Shown here: piece by piece, positions 7,853 through 16,314 of the stretch
Position numbering within the stretch: the first letter of the stretch is position 1
Layout: each line of letters starts with the position of its first letter
NCBI GenBank assembly: GCA_031376385.1
Contig: JANMDQ010000013.1
Span: forward strand, 62,001 to 126,000
Source of the DNA: Aquisediminimonas sp031376385
Lineage (GTDB): Bacteria > Pseudomonadota > Alphaproteobacteria > Sphingomonadales > Sphingomonadaceae
Length of the DNA: 64,000 bases
Direction of reading: 5' to 3'
Made by a program: the position numbers and the translations under genes
The notes under the pieces: generated by a model
Seen by the model: only the letters and a program-made list of their open reading frames with translations
Databases searched by the model: none
Told to the model about the DNA's origin: nothing

Positions 7853-8296
7853 ATGCTCCAACTTCTCATCGACCCATTCGTGAAATATGGCACCTTTACC
7901 GGAAGGGCCACAAGGCGAGAGTTTTGGGCGTTCGCGTCTCTCTTTGCCATCGCCACAGTCGGCGCCCATTTTTTCGATCTGCGTGACGGAGAAATTGAGC
8001 CGATTGCAGGTGGCATGGGGATTGTAGAGCTTATCGCATTTCTCGCTTTGCTTCTGCCCTTCGTATCAGTTGGCGCTCGTCGGTTGCACGACAGCGGCAG
8101 ATCAGGATGGTGGATGCTGTTCCTTTACCTTCCCTATTTGGCTTTTGTTGCAGCAGCGGGAAACGAAGAATTAACCATTGGCGCCGCCGGTGGACTGGTG
8201 GTCGGAGCAGCGGCATTAGTGATCTTATTCGCTTTGCCAGGCACGGTAGGAAAGAATGCCTTTGGGCCAAATCCGCGCGATCCCCTGCCGAATTAG
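7853..8296 (+). CDS. DUF805 family membrane protein
   Basis: Small inner-membrane protein of 147 residues and unknown function. The N-terminus YGTFTGRATRREFWAF is the DUF805 hallmark (F-x-GRAxRxEFW). The second hallmark ARRLHDSGRSGWW follows in the middle, and the end GKNAFGPNP is also typical. There are about four hydrophobic segments. It stands alone, with tRNA-Leu(CAA) 43 bp downstream. Confidence 0.9.
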   Translation: MLQLLIDPFVKYGTFTGRATRREFWAFASLFAIATVGAHFFDLRDGEIEPIAGGMGIVELIAFLALLLPFVSVGARRLHDSGRSGWWMLFLYLPYLAFVAAAGNEELTIGAAGGLVVGAAALVILFALPGTVGKNAFGPNPRDPLPN

Positions 8297-8339
8297 GGGT
8301 GACAAAGCCACTAACCCAGACTATCGGCATGCTTCGCGC

Positions 8340-8424
8340 GCCCCTGTGGTGAAATTGGTAGACGCGCCGCACTCAAAATGCGGTATCGAGAGATGTGCTG
8401 GTTCGAGTCCGGCCAGGGGCACCA
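8340..8424 (+). tRNA. tRNA-Leu (anticodon CAA)
   Basis: 85-nt type II tRNA with encoded CCA. The acceptor GCCCCTG pairs with CAGGGGC, followed by ACCA. The anticodon stem CCGCA/TGCGG encloses loop CTCAAAA, giving anticodon CAA for UUG. The long variable arm is TATCGAGAGATG and the T-arm has GTTCGAGTC. It resembles the tRNA-Leu at 5426 in its D-arm and variable arm. Confidence 0.97.
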
Positions 8425-8432
8425 AATTCTCT

Positions 8433-8639
8433 CTATTGAACACAGTTGGGATTGGCGCGCATCGCAGGCTGATAGGGGCTGCTTGAGCTCAGCGCGCCGA
8501 GGATGGATTGGAACGCCCTGCCGCTGATATCGCCTTCTTGGAGTTTGCGATCGCGGATGATTATGAACACACCTGCGGTCGCCAGCCCTAAAATATAAGC
8601 CACACCGATCCACTGCGCGATTTGAATTCCGTCTATCAT
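8433..8639 (-). CDS. Small single-span membrane protein, unknown function
   Basis: A 68-residue protein starting at the ATG at 8639 (MIDGIQIAQW), preceded by a good AAGGA ribosome-binding site. One hydrophobic helix (IGVAYILGLATAGVFIII) is followed by a basic RDRK stop-transfer segment and a hydrophilic serine-rich tail. The reading extended to 8690 has no ribosome-binding site. I do not recognise the family. It ends 8 bp from the tRNA 3' end on the opposite strand. Confidence 0.55.
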   Translation of the reverse strand: MIDGIQIAQWIGVAYILGLATAGVFIIIRDRKLQEGDISGRAFQSILGALSSSSPYQPAMRANPNCVQ

Positions 8640-8784
8640 GAGCCGTCCTTCCGTAAGTGGGAGGCAAGAATGGCCCGCGCATACTTTCAAACTGGCAAAA
8701 TGATATGGTTAATGCAGCTTAACCGGCAAAAGATTGTGCGGGCGGCCCACTTCGCTTAGCGGTTACAAAAGCAAAGTGGAGGGG

Positions 8785-9372
8785 ATGATGACAGAAATTT
8801 CTTGGCTGGCGCGCGCGACGGAGGGTGCCCTACTGTGGTGGTTCAAGCATAAGGGCTGGACAGTCACTGGCCCCGTGCCTGAACCCCGCAAGTTTGTAGT
8901 GATTGCAGCACCGCACACCAGCAATTGGGATTTCGTCTATTTTGTCGGGGCAACGCGGGAATTGGGTGCACATCTCTCTTTCATGGGGAAGAAGCAGATG
9001 TTTCGTTGGCCTTTTGCGCGTGCGATGCGAGAGTTGGGAGGGATTCCTGTCGACCGGTCGTCCTCACAAAATTACGTGGATCAGATGGCGAGCGAGTTTG
9101 CGGCGCGCGACGAATTCATGCTGACCATCGCGCCGGAAGGCACGCGGGGAAAAGTGCAGCATTGGAAATCAGGATTTTATCATATCGCCATGGCCGCGAA
9201 GGTGCCGATTATGTTTGGTGTGATGGACTACCCTAGGAAATTGGTGATGTTAAAAGACCTATTCCACCCCACTGGCGATTATGAAGCTGATATGATCACC
9301 ATCCGCGCTTATTATAGCGTATTCACACCTAAGCACCCGCATTTGGCCAATCCGGGCGACACTCGGAAATAA
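8785..9372 (+). CDS. PlsC-like 1-acyl-glycerol-3-phosphate acyltransferase family protein
   Basis: Acyltransferase of the LPLAT superfamily, 195 residues. The HX4D catalytic motif reads HTSNWD at about residue 43. The substrate-binding region GGIPVDRS and motif III APEGTRGK are also present. The start ATG at 8785 (MMTEISW) follows GGAGGGG; the longer reading to 8734 lacks a ribosome-binding site. It is shorter than PlsC and lacks an obvious N-terminal anchor, so its acceptor lipid is uncertain. The stop codon almost touches the Fur-like operator of the receptor gene downstream. Confidence 0.88.
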   Translation: MMTEISWLARATEGALLWWFKHKGWTVTGPVPEPRKFVVIAAPHTSNWDFVYFVGATRELGAHLSFMGKKQMFRWPFARAMRELGGIPVDRSSSQNYVDQMASEFAARDEFMLTIAPEGTRGKVQHWKSGFYHIAMAAKVPIMFGVMDYPRKLVMLKDLFHPTGDYEADMITIRAYYSVFTPKHPHLANPGDTRK

Positions 9373-9373
9373 A

Positions 9374-9388
9374 TGCGAATGACTCGCA
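9374..9388 (+). promoter_or_regulatory. Probable Fur box upstream of the siderophore receptor
   Basis: TGCGAATGACTCGCA is a near-perfect palindrome (TGCGA-N5-TCGCA) of the GCGAAT-x-ATTCGC type seen at iron-repressed promoters. It lies 105 bp before a siderophore-type TonB receptor. A second palindrome, CTATTGATAATAG at 9399-9411, lies 10 bp further on and may be a second operator or part of the promoter. Iron-dependent repression is inferred from motif and context. Confidence 0.55.
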
Positions 9389-9492
9389 AAATTCTTTGCT
9401 ATTGATAATAGTCCGCATTAGTGATGCGGCCAGTTTGAAGTGACTCGCGCTTAATCGCCGCGCAGATCATCGAACATGGCAAAGGGCAGACA

Positions 9493-11682
9493 ATGGCAGA
9501 TATCAAATTAGCGAGCCGCGCCAAGGCGCGTTTCCATCACTTGGCACTAGCAACGGCTGCGCTCATATGCGCCCCCCAGTTCGCGCAAGCCGCCGAGGCT
9601 GAAGCTGAGGAGGCTGGCGAAAGCCGCGAAATCATTGTCACAGGCCGCCTTGATGGATACCGGACCGTTGACACGACAACCGGAACAAAAACCAACACCG
9701 CAATCCTTGATGTTCCGCAAGCGATCTCTGTCGTAACTGAACAGCAAATCAACGATCAGGCGATCCGGTCGATGGCTGATCTGGTCCGCCTGATCCCCGG
9801 CGTGTCATCCGGCCAAGGCGAAGGCCACCGCGATCAGATCACATTGCGCGGCAATAACTCGACAGCTGATTTCTTTGTCGATGGTCTGCGTGATGATGTT
9901 CAATATTTCCGCAGTTTCTATAATGTGGAGCGGATCGAAGTTCACAAAGGCCCCAACGCCATGATCTTTGGACGTGGCGGCGGTGGCGGCCTAGTCAACC
10001 GGGTCAGCAAAGGCGCGCTAGTTGGAGAAAACCGGGTTGGCGCTATGGTTTCCGCCGACACATTTGGCGCGTGGTATTTGTCCGGCGATGTGAATGTCGA
10101 TTTGGGCGGAGTGGGGCTTCGGATCAATGGATTTTACGAAGAACTGAATAATCACCGCGATGCTTTCAAAGGCAATCGTTACGCGATTAATCCCGTGATT
10201 GGCACACAAGTGGGCGATGCAATCAAACTCCAGCTCGGCTATGAATATGTCCGTGACAGCCGTGTTGTGGATCGCGGCATACCAGCGGAATTTACCGGCG
10301 TTGTTGGCACCCCTTCAACACCTTTGCGGCCGCTACAAGCAAGAGCATTTCGCGATACATTCTTTGGCATCCGCGGAGGAAATGAGACGGACTTTGAAGC
10401 GCATGTCTTGCGGTTCCGCGGGGAAGCCAAACTGTCAGACACGCTGACTTTCTCCGCACAGGCCCAATATGGGGATTATGACAAAATCTATTCCAATGTC
10501 TTTGCCGTAGCCGCTGCTAACCTAACGCTTTCCGCGCCAACAACTGCTGTTGAAGCTTACCGCGATCCCTTCAAGCGCAAGAGCTTCATTGCCCAAGCCA
10601 ACCTTGAATGGCGGGGGCGTGCAGCTGGCATGGATCATGTTCTACTCATTGGAACAGAATATACTGGGCAAGACAGCTATAATGAACGAATTAACGGCTT
10701 TTTTGATCCGGCACTCACAGCAGCCAGTCGGCGGAGAACAATAACGCTTTCGTCAAAACCCGTTATTCCCGCCGTCACCTTCGTGCCCGGCATTGCTGGC
10801 AATGGCAACCGCGCGGTGGAAAGCGACCTGAGCCAAGTTTCGTTTTACGTGCAGGATCAGATCAGCTTTAGCGATCAACTCGATCTGATCGCAGGGTTGC
10901 GCTACGATCGGTTCGACCTTCAGGCGACCAATCTATTCACCAATACGCAATTTGCGCGCACTGATGATCTCTGGTCGCCGCGCGTCGGGCTAGTGTTTAA
11001 ACCCATTGAAAACGCGTCCATTTACCTGAGCTACTCTAAATCATTTCTGCCACAATCAGGCGATCAGTTCGTTAACCTGGACGTAACCAGTGCTGCGCTG
11101 GAACCAGAAGAATTCTCTAATTATGAATTGGGCGCGAAGTGGGATATTAAACCCGGCCTCACCCTCACCACTGCTGTTTACCGGTTAGACCGCACCAACA
11201 CCCGTGCGGCAGGGCCGGTGGCAGGAACACTTGTTCTTACAGGCGGGCAGCGCACGTCTGGCGTTGAAGTAGGTCTGACCGGACGTTTGAGCAAGAAGTG
11301 GCAGGCGGCGATAGGCTATGCGAACACAAAGGCCGAAGTAAGCTCTACAACATTAACTGCACCTGCTGGCCGCAAAGTCGCGCAAGTGCCGAGACATCAA
11401 TTTTCATTGTGGAACCGCTATGAATTGACGGACCGCTTGGGTCTCGGCTTTGGCCTTTACCATCAATCCAAGCAGTTCACGACAATTAGCAATGTGACTG
11501 TGCTGCCGTCTTTCACGCGTTTGGACGCAGCCGCCTTCTTCAAAATGAATGATCAGTTTGAACTCCAGTTGAATATCGAAAATGTCACTGACACACGCTA
11601 TTTCCCAGCGGCTCATAATGACAATAACATTTCAACGGGCGCGCCTATCAATGCGCGACTGACGCTGAACGTGAAACTCTAA
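9493..11682 (+). CDS. TonB-dependent siderophore receptor (FhuE/Fiu-like)
   Basis: Outer-membrane receptor for ferric siderophores, 729 residues. A signal peptide ends about residue 33 (APQFAQA). The TonB box region EIIVTGR precedes the plug (IPGVSSGQGEGHRDQITLRG, VERIEVHKGPNAMIFGRG). A 22-strand-type barrel follows, ending in an aromatic/leucine-rich C-terminus (LTLNVKL). Phrases such as FFVDGLRDD and YEYVRDSRVVDRGIPAEF are typical of catecholate/hydroxamate receptors. The Fur-like palindromes upstream support iron control. The particular siderophore cannot be deduced. No periplasmic-binding or ABC genes for siderophores are adjacent. Confidence 0.93.
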   Translation: MADIKLASRAKARFHHLALATAALICAPQFAQAAEAEAEEAGESREIIVTGRLDGYRTVDTTTGTKTNTAILDVPQAISVVTEQQINDQAIRSMADLVRLIPGVSSGQGEGHRDQITLRGNNSTADFFVDGLRDDVQYFRSFYNVERIEVHKGPNAMIFGRGGGGGLVNRVSKGALVGENRVGAMVSADTFGAWYLSGDVNVDLGGVGLRINGFYEELNNHRDAFKGNRYAINPVIGTQVGDAIKLQLGYEYVRDSRVVDRGIPAEFTGVVGTPSTPLRPLQARAFRDTFFGIRGGNETDFEAHVLRFRGEAKLSDTLTFSAQAQYGDYDKIYSNVFAVAAANLTLSAPTTAVEAYRDPFKRKSFIAQANLEWRGRAAGMDHVLLIGTEYTGQDSYNERINGFFDPALTAASRRRTITLSSKPVIPAVTFVPGIAGNGNRAVESDLSQVSFYVQDQISFSDQLDLIAGLRYDRFDLQATNLFTNTQFARTDDLWSPRVGLVFKPIENASIYLSYSKSFLPQSGDQFVNLDVTSAALEPEEFSNYELGAKWDIKPGLTLTTAVYRLDRTNTRAAGPVAGTLVLTGGQRTSGVEVGLTGRLSKKWQAAIGYANTKAEVSSTTLTAPAGRKVAQVPRHQFSLWNRYELTDRLGLGFGLYHQSKQFTTISNVTVLPSFTRLDAAAFFKMNDQFELQLNIENVTDTRYFPAAHNDNNISTGAPINARLTLNVKL

Positions 11683-11751
11683 CCAGATCGTTTGTGCGGT
11701 GCACAAAAAATGAGGTTGCGTATACGGTTGCACTGAGGCACATTCCTGAAA

Positions 11752-12054
11752 ATGTTAGACACGCGCCTAATCCTTGAGGCTATTGCCCTAAAAAAATGCC
11801 TGATGGCGACTTATAATCGCGTAGATATGAAGCTGGCTCCTCATATCCTTTACACGAAGCACGGTGAGCTTCACATGGATGCAGTTGCGCTCGCCAAAGC
11901 GGGCGCTCCGCCTAAATATCGCAAGCTGGGTGCGTTTCGCCTGTCAGGCCTCACCCACGTGGCGCTGACCGATGAGGCTTTTACAGTTGATCCGCTGTAT
12001 TTGTCCGAAGCTGAACGATATCAGGGGGAAACCCTGCTAGCGATTGAGGTTTAG
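11752..12054 (+). CDS. Conserved hypothetical protein, WYL-like
   Basis: A 100-residue protein beginning MLDTRLILEAIALKKCLMAT. The pattern xxAIxxKxxxxATYNxxxxxLAPHILYTxHxxxxxDAV resembles a stand-alone WYL-type ligand-binding domain, without the helix-turn-helix of WYL regulators. There is no signal peptide or membrane segment. It lies between two receptor genes and could sense a small molecule, but nothing in the sequence shows that. The assignment to WYL is by general resemblance only. Confidence 0.6.
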   Translation: MLDTRLILEAIALKKCLMATYNRVDMKLAPHILYTKHGELHMDAVALAKAGAPPKYRKLGAFRLSGLTHVALTDEAFTVDPLYLSEAERYQGETLLAIEV

Positions 12055-12191
12055 ACGCAACCTGCAACCGGTGCATTTCGGCAACAGGCTGCGCAAAAGC
12101 GACTCTCCCACCGCTTTGCTCTGTTGACCCTATGCTGCACTGCGATAGGGGCTGATGTGTCTTTAAACCTTCACATATCGGAGTGTCCCTC

Positions 12192-14477
12192 ATGCGATCT
12201 ACTTCCTTCGTTCGCGCTTGTGCTTTTGCACTTCTAGCCACCAGTGCCATGCCAGCCTTTGCGCAAGACGCCACCGAGACAGACGGTCTGGCGGATATCA
12301 TCGTCACAGCCCAGCGCCGCGAACAGAGCCTGCAAGATGTACCTGTATCGGTGGATGTGGTGGCTGGGGACAAGCTTGCCGCGATCAACTCCGGCGGCGG
12401 AGACATTCGCGCACTTGCGGGCCGCGTGCCCAGCCTGAATATTGAAAGTTCATTTGGCCGCACCTTCCCCCGCTTTTACATTCGCGGACTTGGCAATACT
12501 GATTTTGATTTGAACGCATCGCAGCCCGTTAGCCTTGTTTATGATGATGTAGTTTTGGAAAACCCGATCCTTAAAGGCTTTCCGATTTTTGATGTTGAGC
12601 GGGTCGAAGTCTTACGCGGGCCACAAGGCACATTGTTTGGCCGTAATACGCCCGCTGGCATTGTGAAGTTTGACACAGCAAAGCCTGATACCAAAGGCGG
12701 CTATTTGAAGGCCAGCTTCGGTCGCTTTGCCTCGCTCAACACCGAAGGTGCGGTTGGTGGCAACATCAGCGATACGCTCTCCATCCGCCTGTCAGGCATG
12801 TATTCACGCCGCAGTGATTGGGTCGACAATATCGACGTCGCAGGCGGCAAAGACCTTGAAGGTTATAATGAATTTGCTGGCCGTTTGCAGCTTCAGTTTG
12901 CGCCGACTGATGCGCTCAAAATTCGCCTTGTCGGCCAAATCCGCCAAGTTGACGGCTCGGCCCGTGTGTTCCGCGCCAATGCCTTTATCAAAGGCAGCAA
13001 CAAGCTGGTTGGCTTAGGCGGCGCCGGCACTGAATTCCGCCGGGGCGTGACCCGCGCGGACGGGATCAATTTCCTGAAGCTGAACAATTACAATGTCGGC
13101 GGCACCATCGAATATGATTTCGGGGCGGCGACGCTGACGTCTGTGACATCCTACTGGAATGCCAACCTGAAAAGCCGCGGCGATATTGACGGCGGCTTTG
13201 GAAACCGGTTTGCGCCGTCACAAGGACCCGGAGTTATCGCTTTTTCTGCGCAGACGCAGGACAATGTGCCAAGCCTTGATCAGTTCACACAAGAAGTGCG
13301 CATCGCATCTAACAACACCGGTGGCCTCGGATATCAGGCAGGCGTTTTTTACTTTGACGAGAACCTCGATATTTCGACCTTCGACTATGGCGCGCCGACA
13401 GACACAACGCCTGCCGCCGTCGCGATCCAACGCCAAGATAGCCGGGCGCTCGGTATATTTGGATCGGTCAACTATAAGTTTGAAAGTGGCCTGACCTTGC
13501 AGGCTGGTGCTCGCTATAATGATGATAAGCGTAATTTTGTGGCCTCGCGCCCGGTGGACACGCGCCCTGGCTTCCTTCGGTTCGGCGGCCCTGTCCTCCC
13601 GCAGGCGAGCCGGGTAAAGAATGACACGATCACATGGGACGCCTCCGCACTTTATGAAGTGACTGACGACGTGAATGTGTTCGCTCGCGTCGCCAAGGGG
13701 TACCGCGCGCCATCGATCCAAGGGCGTCTTGCCTTTGGCCGCACCAACTCCGTCGCCGATTCTGAAAGGACCATGTCTTACGAAGCGGGCATCAAGGGCA
13801 AGCTGGGCGACGCGGCTCGGTTCAGCCTGACAGGGTTTTTATTCAATACCAAGGACCTGCAATTGACCGCTGTTGGCGGCGTTTCAAACTTCACCACGCT
13901 TCTCAATGCTGACAAGGTAACTGGCAGCGGCTTTGAAGCTGAATTTGAAGTGAAGCCAACCACTGGCCTCGATCTTACCTTCGGACTTTCTTACAACAAA
14001 ACAAAAATCAAGGATGCAGCAGCCTTTTCCAATGGATGTGGCACAGTGAATAATGTGCCGGTGTGCACAGTTACAAACCGGCTAATTCGAACAATTCCGT
14101 CGGGTATTCCATTCGTGGACGACACTCGGGTCTATTCGATCAATGGCAACGCCTTGCCCCAGTCGCCGAAATTCACGGCCAACTGGACTGCACGTTATGC
14201 GGTCCCAGTTGCAGATGGCGAAGTTTATGCCTTTACCGATTGGGCTTACCGGTCAAAGATCAACTTCTTCCTGTATGAATCAGTTGAATTTAACGACCGC
14301 AAGCTTCTCGAAGGGGGCCTCCGCTTTGGCTACAAGACTCCTAAGTTCGACATCGCGGCCTTCGCGCGCAACATCACCAACGATGCGTCGGCAGTGTCTG
14401 GCATCGATTTCAATAACTTGACCGCCATGGTCAACGAACCTCGCATTTGGGGATTTGAAGTCGGCGTGAAATTCTAA
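12192..14477 (+). CDS. TonB-dependent receptor (non-siderophore type)
   Basis: Outer-membrane receptor of 761 residues from the ATG at 12192 (MRSTSFVRAC), preceded by GGAG. The signal peptide ends at AMPAFA-QD. The TonB box DIIVTAQRREQ is the form widespread in sphingomonad receptors. The plug carries VPSLNIESSFGRTFPRFYIRG and VEVLRGPQGTLFGRNTPAG, and the barrel ends in phenylalanine (GFEVGVKF). This subtype has an unusual plug sentence (NASQPVSLVYDDVVLENPIL). The ligand is unknown: carbohydrate, cobalamin-like or aromatic ligands are all possible. A strong terminator follows. Confidence 0.92.
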   Translation: MRSTSFVRACAFALLATSAMPAFAQDATETDGLADIIVTAQRREQSLQDVPVSVDVVAGDKLAAINSGGGDIRALAGRVPSLNIESSFGRTFPRFYIRGLGNTDFDLNASQPVSLVYDDVVLENPILKGFPIFDVERVEVLRGPQGTLFGRNTPAGIVKFDTAKPDTKGGYLKASFGRFASLNTEGAVGGNISDTLSIRLSGMYSRRSDWVDNIDVAGGKDLEGYNEFAGRLQLQFAPTDALKIRLVGQIRQVDGSARVFRANAFIKGSNKLVGLGGAGTEFRRGVTRADGINFLKLNNYNVGGTIEYDFGAATLTSVTSYWNANLKSRGDIDGGFGNRFAPSQGPGVIAFSAQTQDNVPSLDQFTQEVRIASNNTGGLGYQAGVFYFDENLDISTFDYGAPTDTTPAAVAIQRQDSRALGIFGSVNYKFESGLTLQAGARYNDDKRNFVASRPVDTRPGFLRFGGPVLPQASRVKNDTITWDASALYEVTDDVNVFARVAKGYRAPSIQGRLAFGRTNSVADSERTMSYEAGIKGKLGDAARFSLTGFLFNTKDLQLTAVGGVSNFTTLLNADKVTGSGFEAEFEVKPTTGLDLTFGLSYNKTKIKDAAAFSNGCGTVNNVPVCTVTNRLIRTIPSGIPFVDDTRVYSINGNALPQSPKFTANWTARYAVPVADGEVYAFTDWAYRSKINFFLYESVEFNDRKLLEGGLRFGYKTPKFDIAAFARNITNDASAVSGIDFNNLTAMVNEPRIWGFEVGVKF

Positions 14478-14496
14478 AGAGCGCCAACCCACTATC

Positions 14497-14530
14497 AAAA
14501 GGCCCGTCGGAGCGATCCGGCGGGCCTTTT
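14497..14530 (+). terminator. Rho-independent terminator after the TonB receptor gene
   Basis: A 14-bp stem (AAAAGGCCCGTCGG pairs with CCGGCGGGCCTTTT, one G-T wobble) with a 6-nt loop AGCGAT, ending in a T-run. It starts 20 bp after the receptor stop codon. The A-run on the left arm could let it work in both directions. Confidence 0.9.
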
Positions 14531-14610
14531 TATGTCTGCAGTCCAGCAAAAGCTTGATTGTCGCTCCTCTGCGTTGATAAAGCACGAAGATCAGGGAGTA
14601 GAAGCGCATC

Positions 14611-16314
14611 ATGATCGTCGGAATTGATTTGGGCACGACGAACAGTCTTGTCGCGGTTTGGAAAGATGGCCAGTCGGTTTTGATTCCCAATAGTTTGGGA
14701 GACATGCTCACCCCATCGGCAGTTTCTGTAGGGGATGACGGCGCGATCCTCGTGGGCCTTGCGGCGCGGGATCGGCAGTCAACGCATCCCAAGCAAACCG
14801 CCACCGCATTCAAACGCTATATGGGCACGCAGCAGGAAGTGACGCTCGGCACGCAGAAATACCGGGCGGAGGACCTGTCTGCGCTGGTGCTGCGATCCTT
14901 GAAAGCCGATGCTGAGGCTTTTCTGGGTGAGGCTGTGACCGATGCCGTCATCACCGTTCCCGCTTATTTCAATGATAAGCAACGCAAAGCGACACGACGC
15001 GCGGGCGAATTGGCCGGTCTCAAGGTCGAGCGGCTGGTGAATGAACCGACCGCAGCCGCGCTGGCCTACGGCATTCATGAACGCGATAAAGAAGAGCCGT
15101 TTCTGGTCTTTGATCTGGGCGGCGGCACATTCGATGTCTCACTGGTTGAGATGTTTGATGGCATAATCGAAGTTCGCGCCTCTGCTGGCGATAACCGACT
15201 GGGCGGCGAAGATTTCAACCAGATCATCATTGATTTGATGAAGGAAAAGCTGGCGGCAGAATTTCCAAAGTCTGGTGATTCCGGCGCGCTGCACCAATTG
15301 CTTCGTGCCGCTGCCGAACGGGCGCGGCGCGCCTTGAGCGAAAGCGACACGGCAACGTTTCGCTTCATCTGGGAAGGGGTCGAATATGCCCGCGACGTGA
15401 CAACAGACGAATTTGAAACCAAAGCCGCGCCGCTGATCGCGCGATTGCGTGATCCCGTTCTCCGGTCGCTGCGCGATGGCAACACTAAGGTTGGTGACTT
15501 GACTGAGATCGTCATGGTCGGTGGGTCTACGCGCATGCCTGTGGTGCGTAAGGCCGTGACGCGGATGTTCGGGCGTTTCCCCAACGCAACGGTTCATCCT
15601 GATCACGCCGTGGCACTGGGTGCGGCGGTGCAGGCAGGCCTCAAGTCTCGCGATGCGGCACTCAACGAAATTCGCCTTACAGATGTTTGCCCTTTCACAC
15701 TGGGTGTAGATGTAGCAGAGCGAGATCAGCGCGGCGGCATCCGCACCGGCATCTTTTCTCCTATTATCGAACGTAATACTGTGATCCCTGCAAGCCGCAG
15801 CCATATTTTCAGCACCATGTCTGACAATCAGCGCGTCGTGGAATTTGGGATTTTCCAAGGGGAAGCGCGTGATGTGGCGATGAATGTGAAACTGGGCGAA
15901 ATCCATATCGCCGTGCCGCCCAAGCCAGCGGGCCATGTTTCGGTCGAATGCCGCTTCACCTATGATACCAGCGGCTTGCTGGAAGTGGATGTGACGGTGC
16001 CCGACACCGGCGTCAGCAAGCAAATCGCCATTTATGACGAAGAAGACAGCGCCATCACCGCCAACTTGGGCGACCGACGGGCCGCGCTGGCGGCTCTCAA
16101 AATCCATCCGCGAGAGATGGACGAAAATGTGGCCGCATTGGCCCGTGCCGCGCGCTGTTATGAGGACTTTCTGGGTCCGCAGCGGGACTATGTCGGGCAA
16201 TTGGTCTCTAATTTTCAATCTGCCTTGGAGTCTCAAGATGCCCGCGTCATTGATCCCGCGCGGGTAGAGCTGGCCCAGCGGCTAGATGAGTTAGAGGGTG
16301 ATCGGTTCCTTTGA
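14611..16314 (+). CDS. hscC: Hsp70-family chaperone HscC
   Basis: DnaK homologue of the HscC subfamily, 567 residues. The phosphate-1 motif GIDLGTTNSLVAVW, phosphate-2 VFDLGGGTFDVSLVEM and adenosine motif IVMVGGSTRMPVVRKAV are all present. The linker region is followed by a substrate domain (PFTLGVDV, IERNTVIPASRSHIFST, VEFGIFQGE) and a short helical lid. It is about 70 residues shorter than DnaK, as in E. coli HscC. Its stop codon overlaps the ATG of the next gene (TGATG), which encodes a J-like partner. E. coli HscC also has dedicated J partners (DjlB/DjlC), so the pair is likely a functional unit. Confidence 0.92.
   Translation: MIVGIDLGTTNSLVAVWKDGQSVLIPNSLGDMLTPSAVSVGDDGAILVGLAARDRQSTHPKQTATAFKRYMGTQQEVTLGTQKYRAEDLSALVLRSLKADAEAFLGEAVTDAVITVPAYFNDKQRKATRRAGELAGLKVERLVNEPTAAALAYGIHERDKEEPFLVFDLGGGTFDVSLVEMFDGIIEVRASAGDNRLGGEDFNQIIIDLMKEKLAAEFPKSGDSGALHQLLRAAAERARRALSESDTATFRFIWEGVEYARDVTTDEFETKAAPLIARLRDPVLRSLRDGNTKVGDLTEIVMVGGSTRMPVVRKAVTRMFGRFPNATVHPDHAVALGAAVQAGLKSRDAALNEIRLTDVCPFTLGVDVAERDQRGGIRTGIFSPIIERNTVIPASRSHIFSTMSDNQRVVEFGIFQGEARDVAMNVKLGEIHIAVPPKPAGHVSVECRFTYDTSGLLEVDVTVPDTGVSKQIAIYDEEDSAITANLGDRRAALAALKIHPREMDENVAALARAARCYEDFLGPQRDYVGQLVSNFQSALESQDARVIDPARVELAQRLDELEGDRFL

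Noticed and set aside
11693..11712. TTTGTGC/GCACAAA hairpin after the first TonB receptor as a terminator
   Set aside because: The stem is only 7 bp with a 3-nt loop and is followed by A residues and not a T-run on the plus strand.
15139..16236. 365-codon minus-strand frame opposite hscC
   Set aside because: His/Arg-rich shadow frame of a clear Hsp70 gene.
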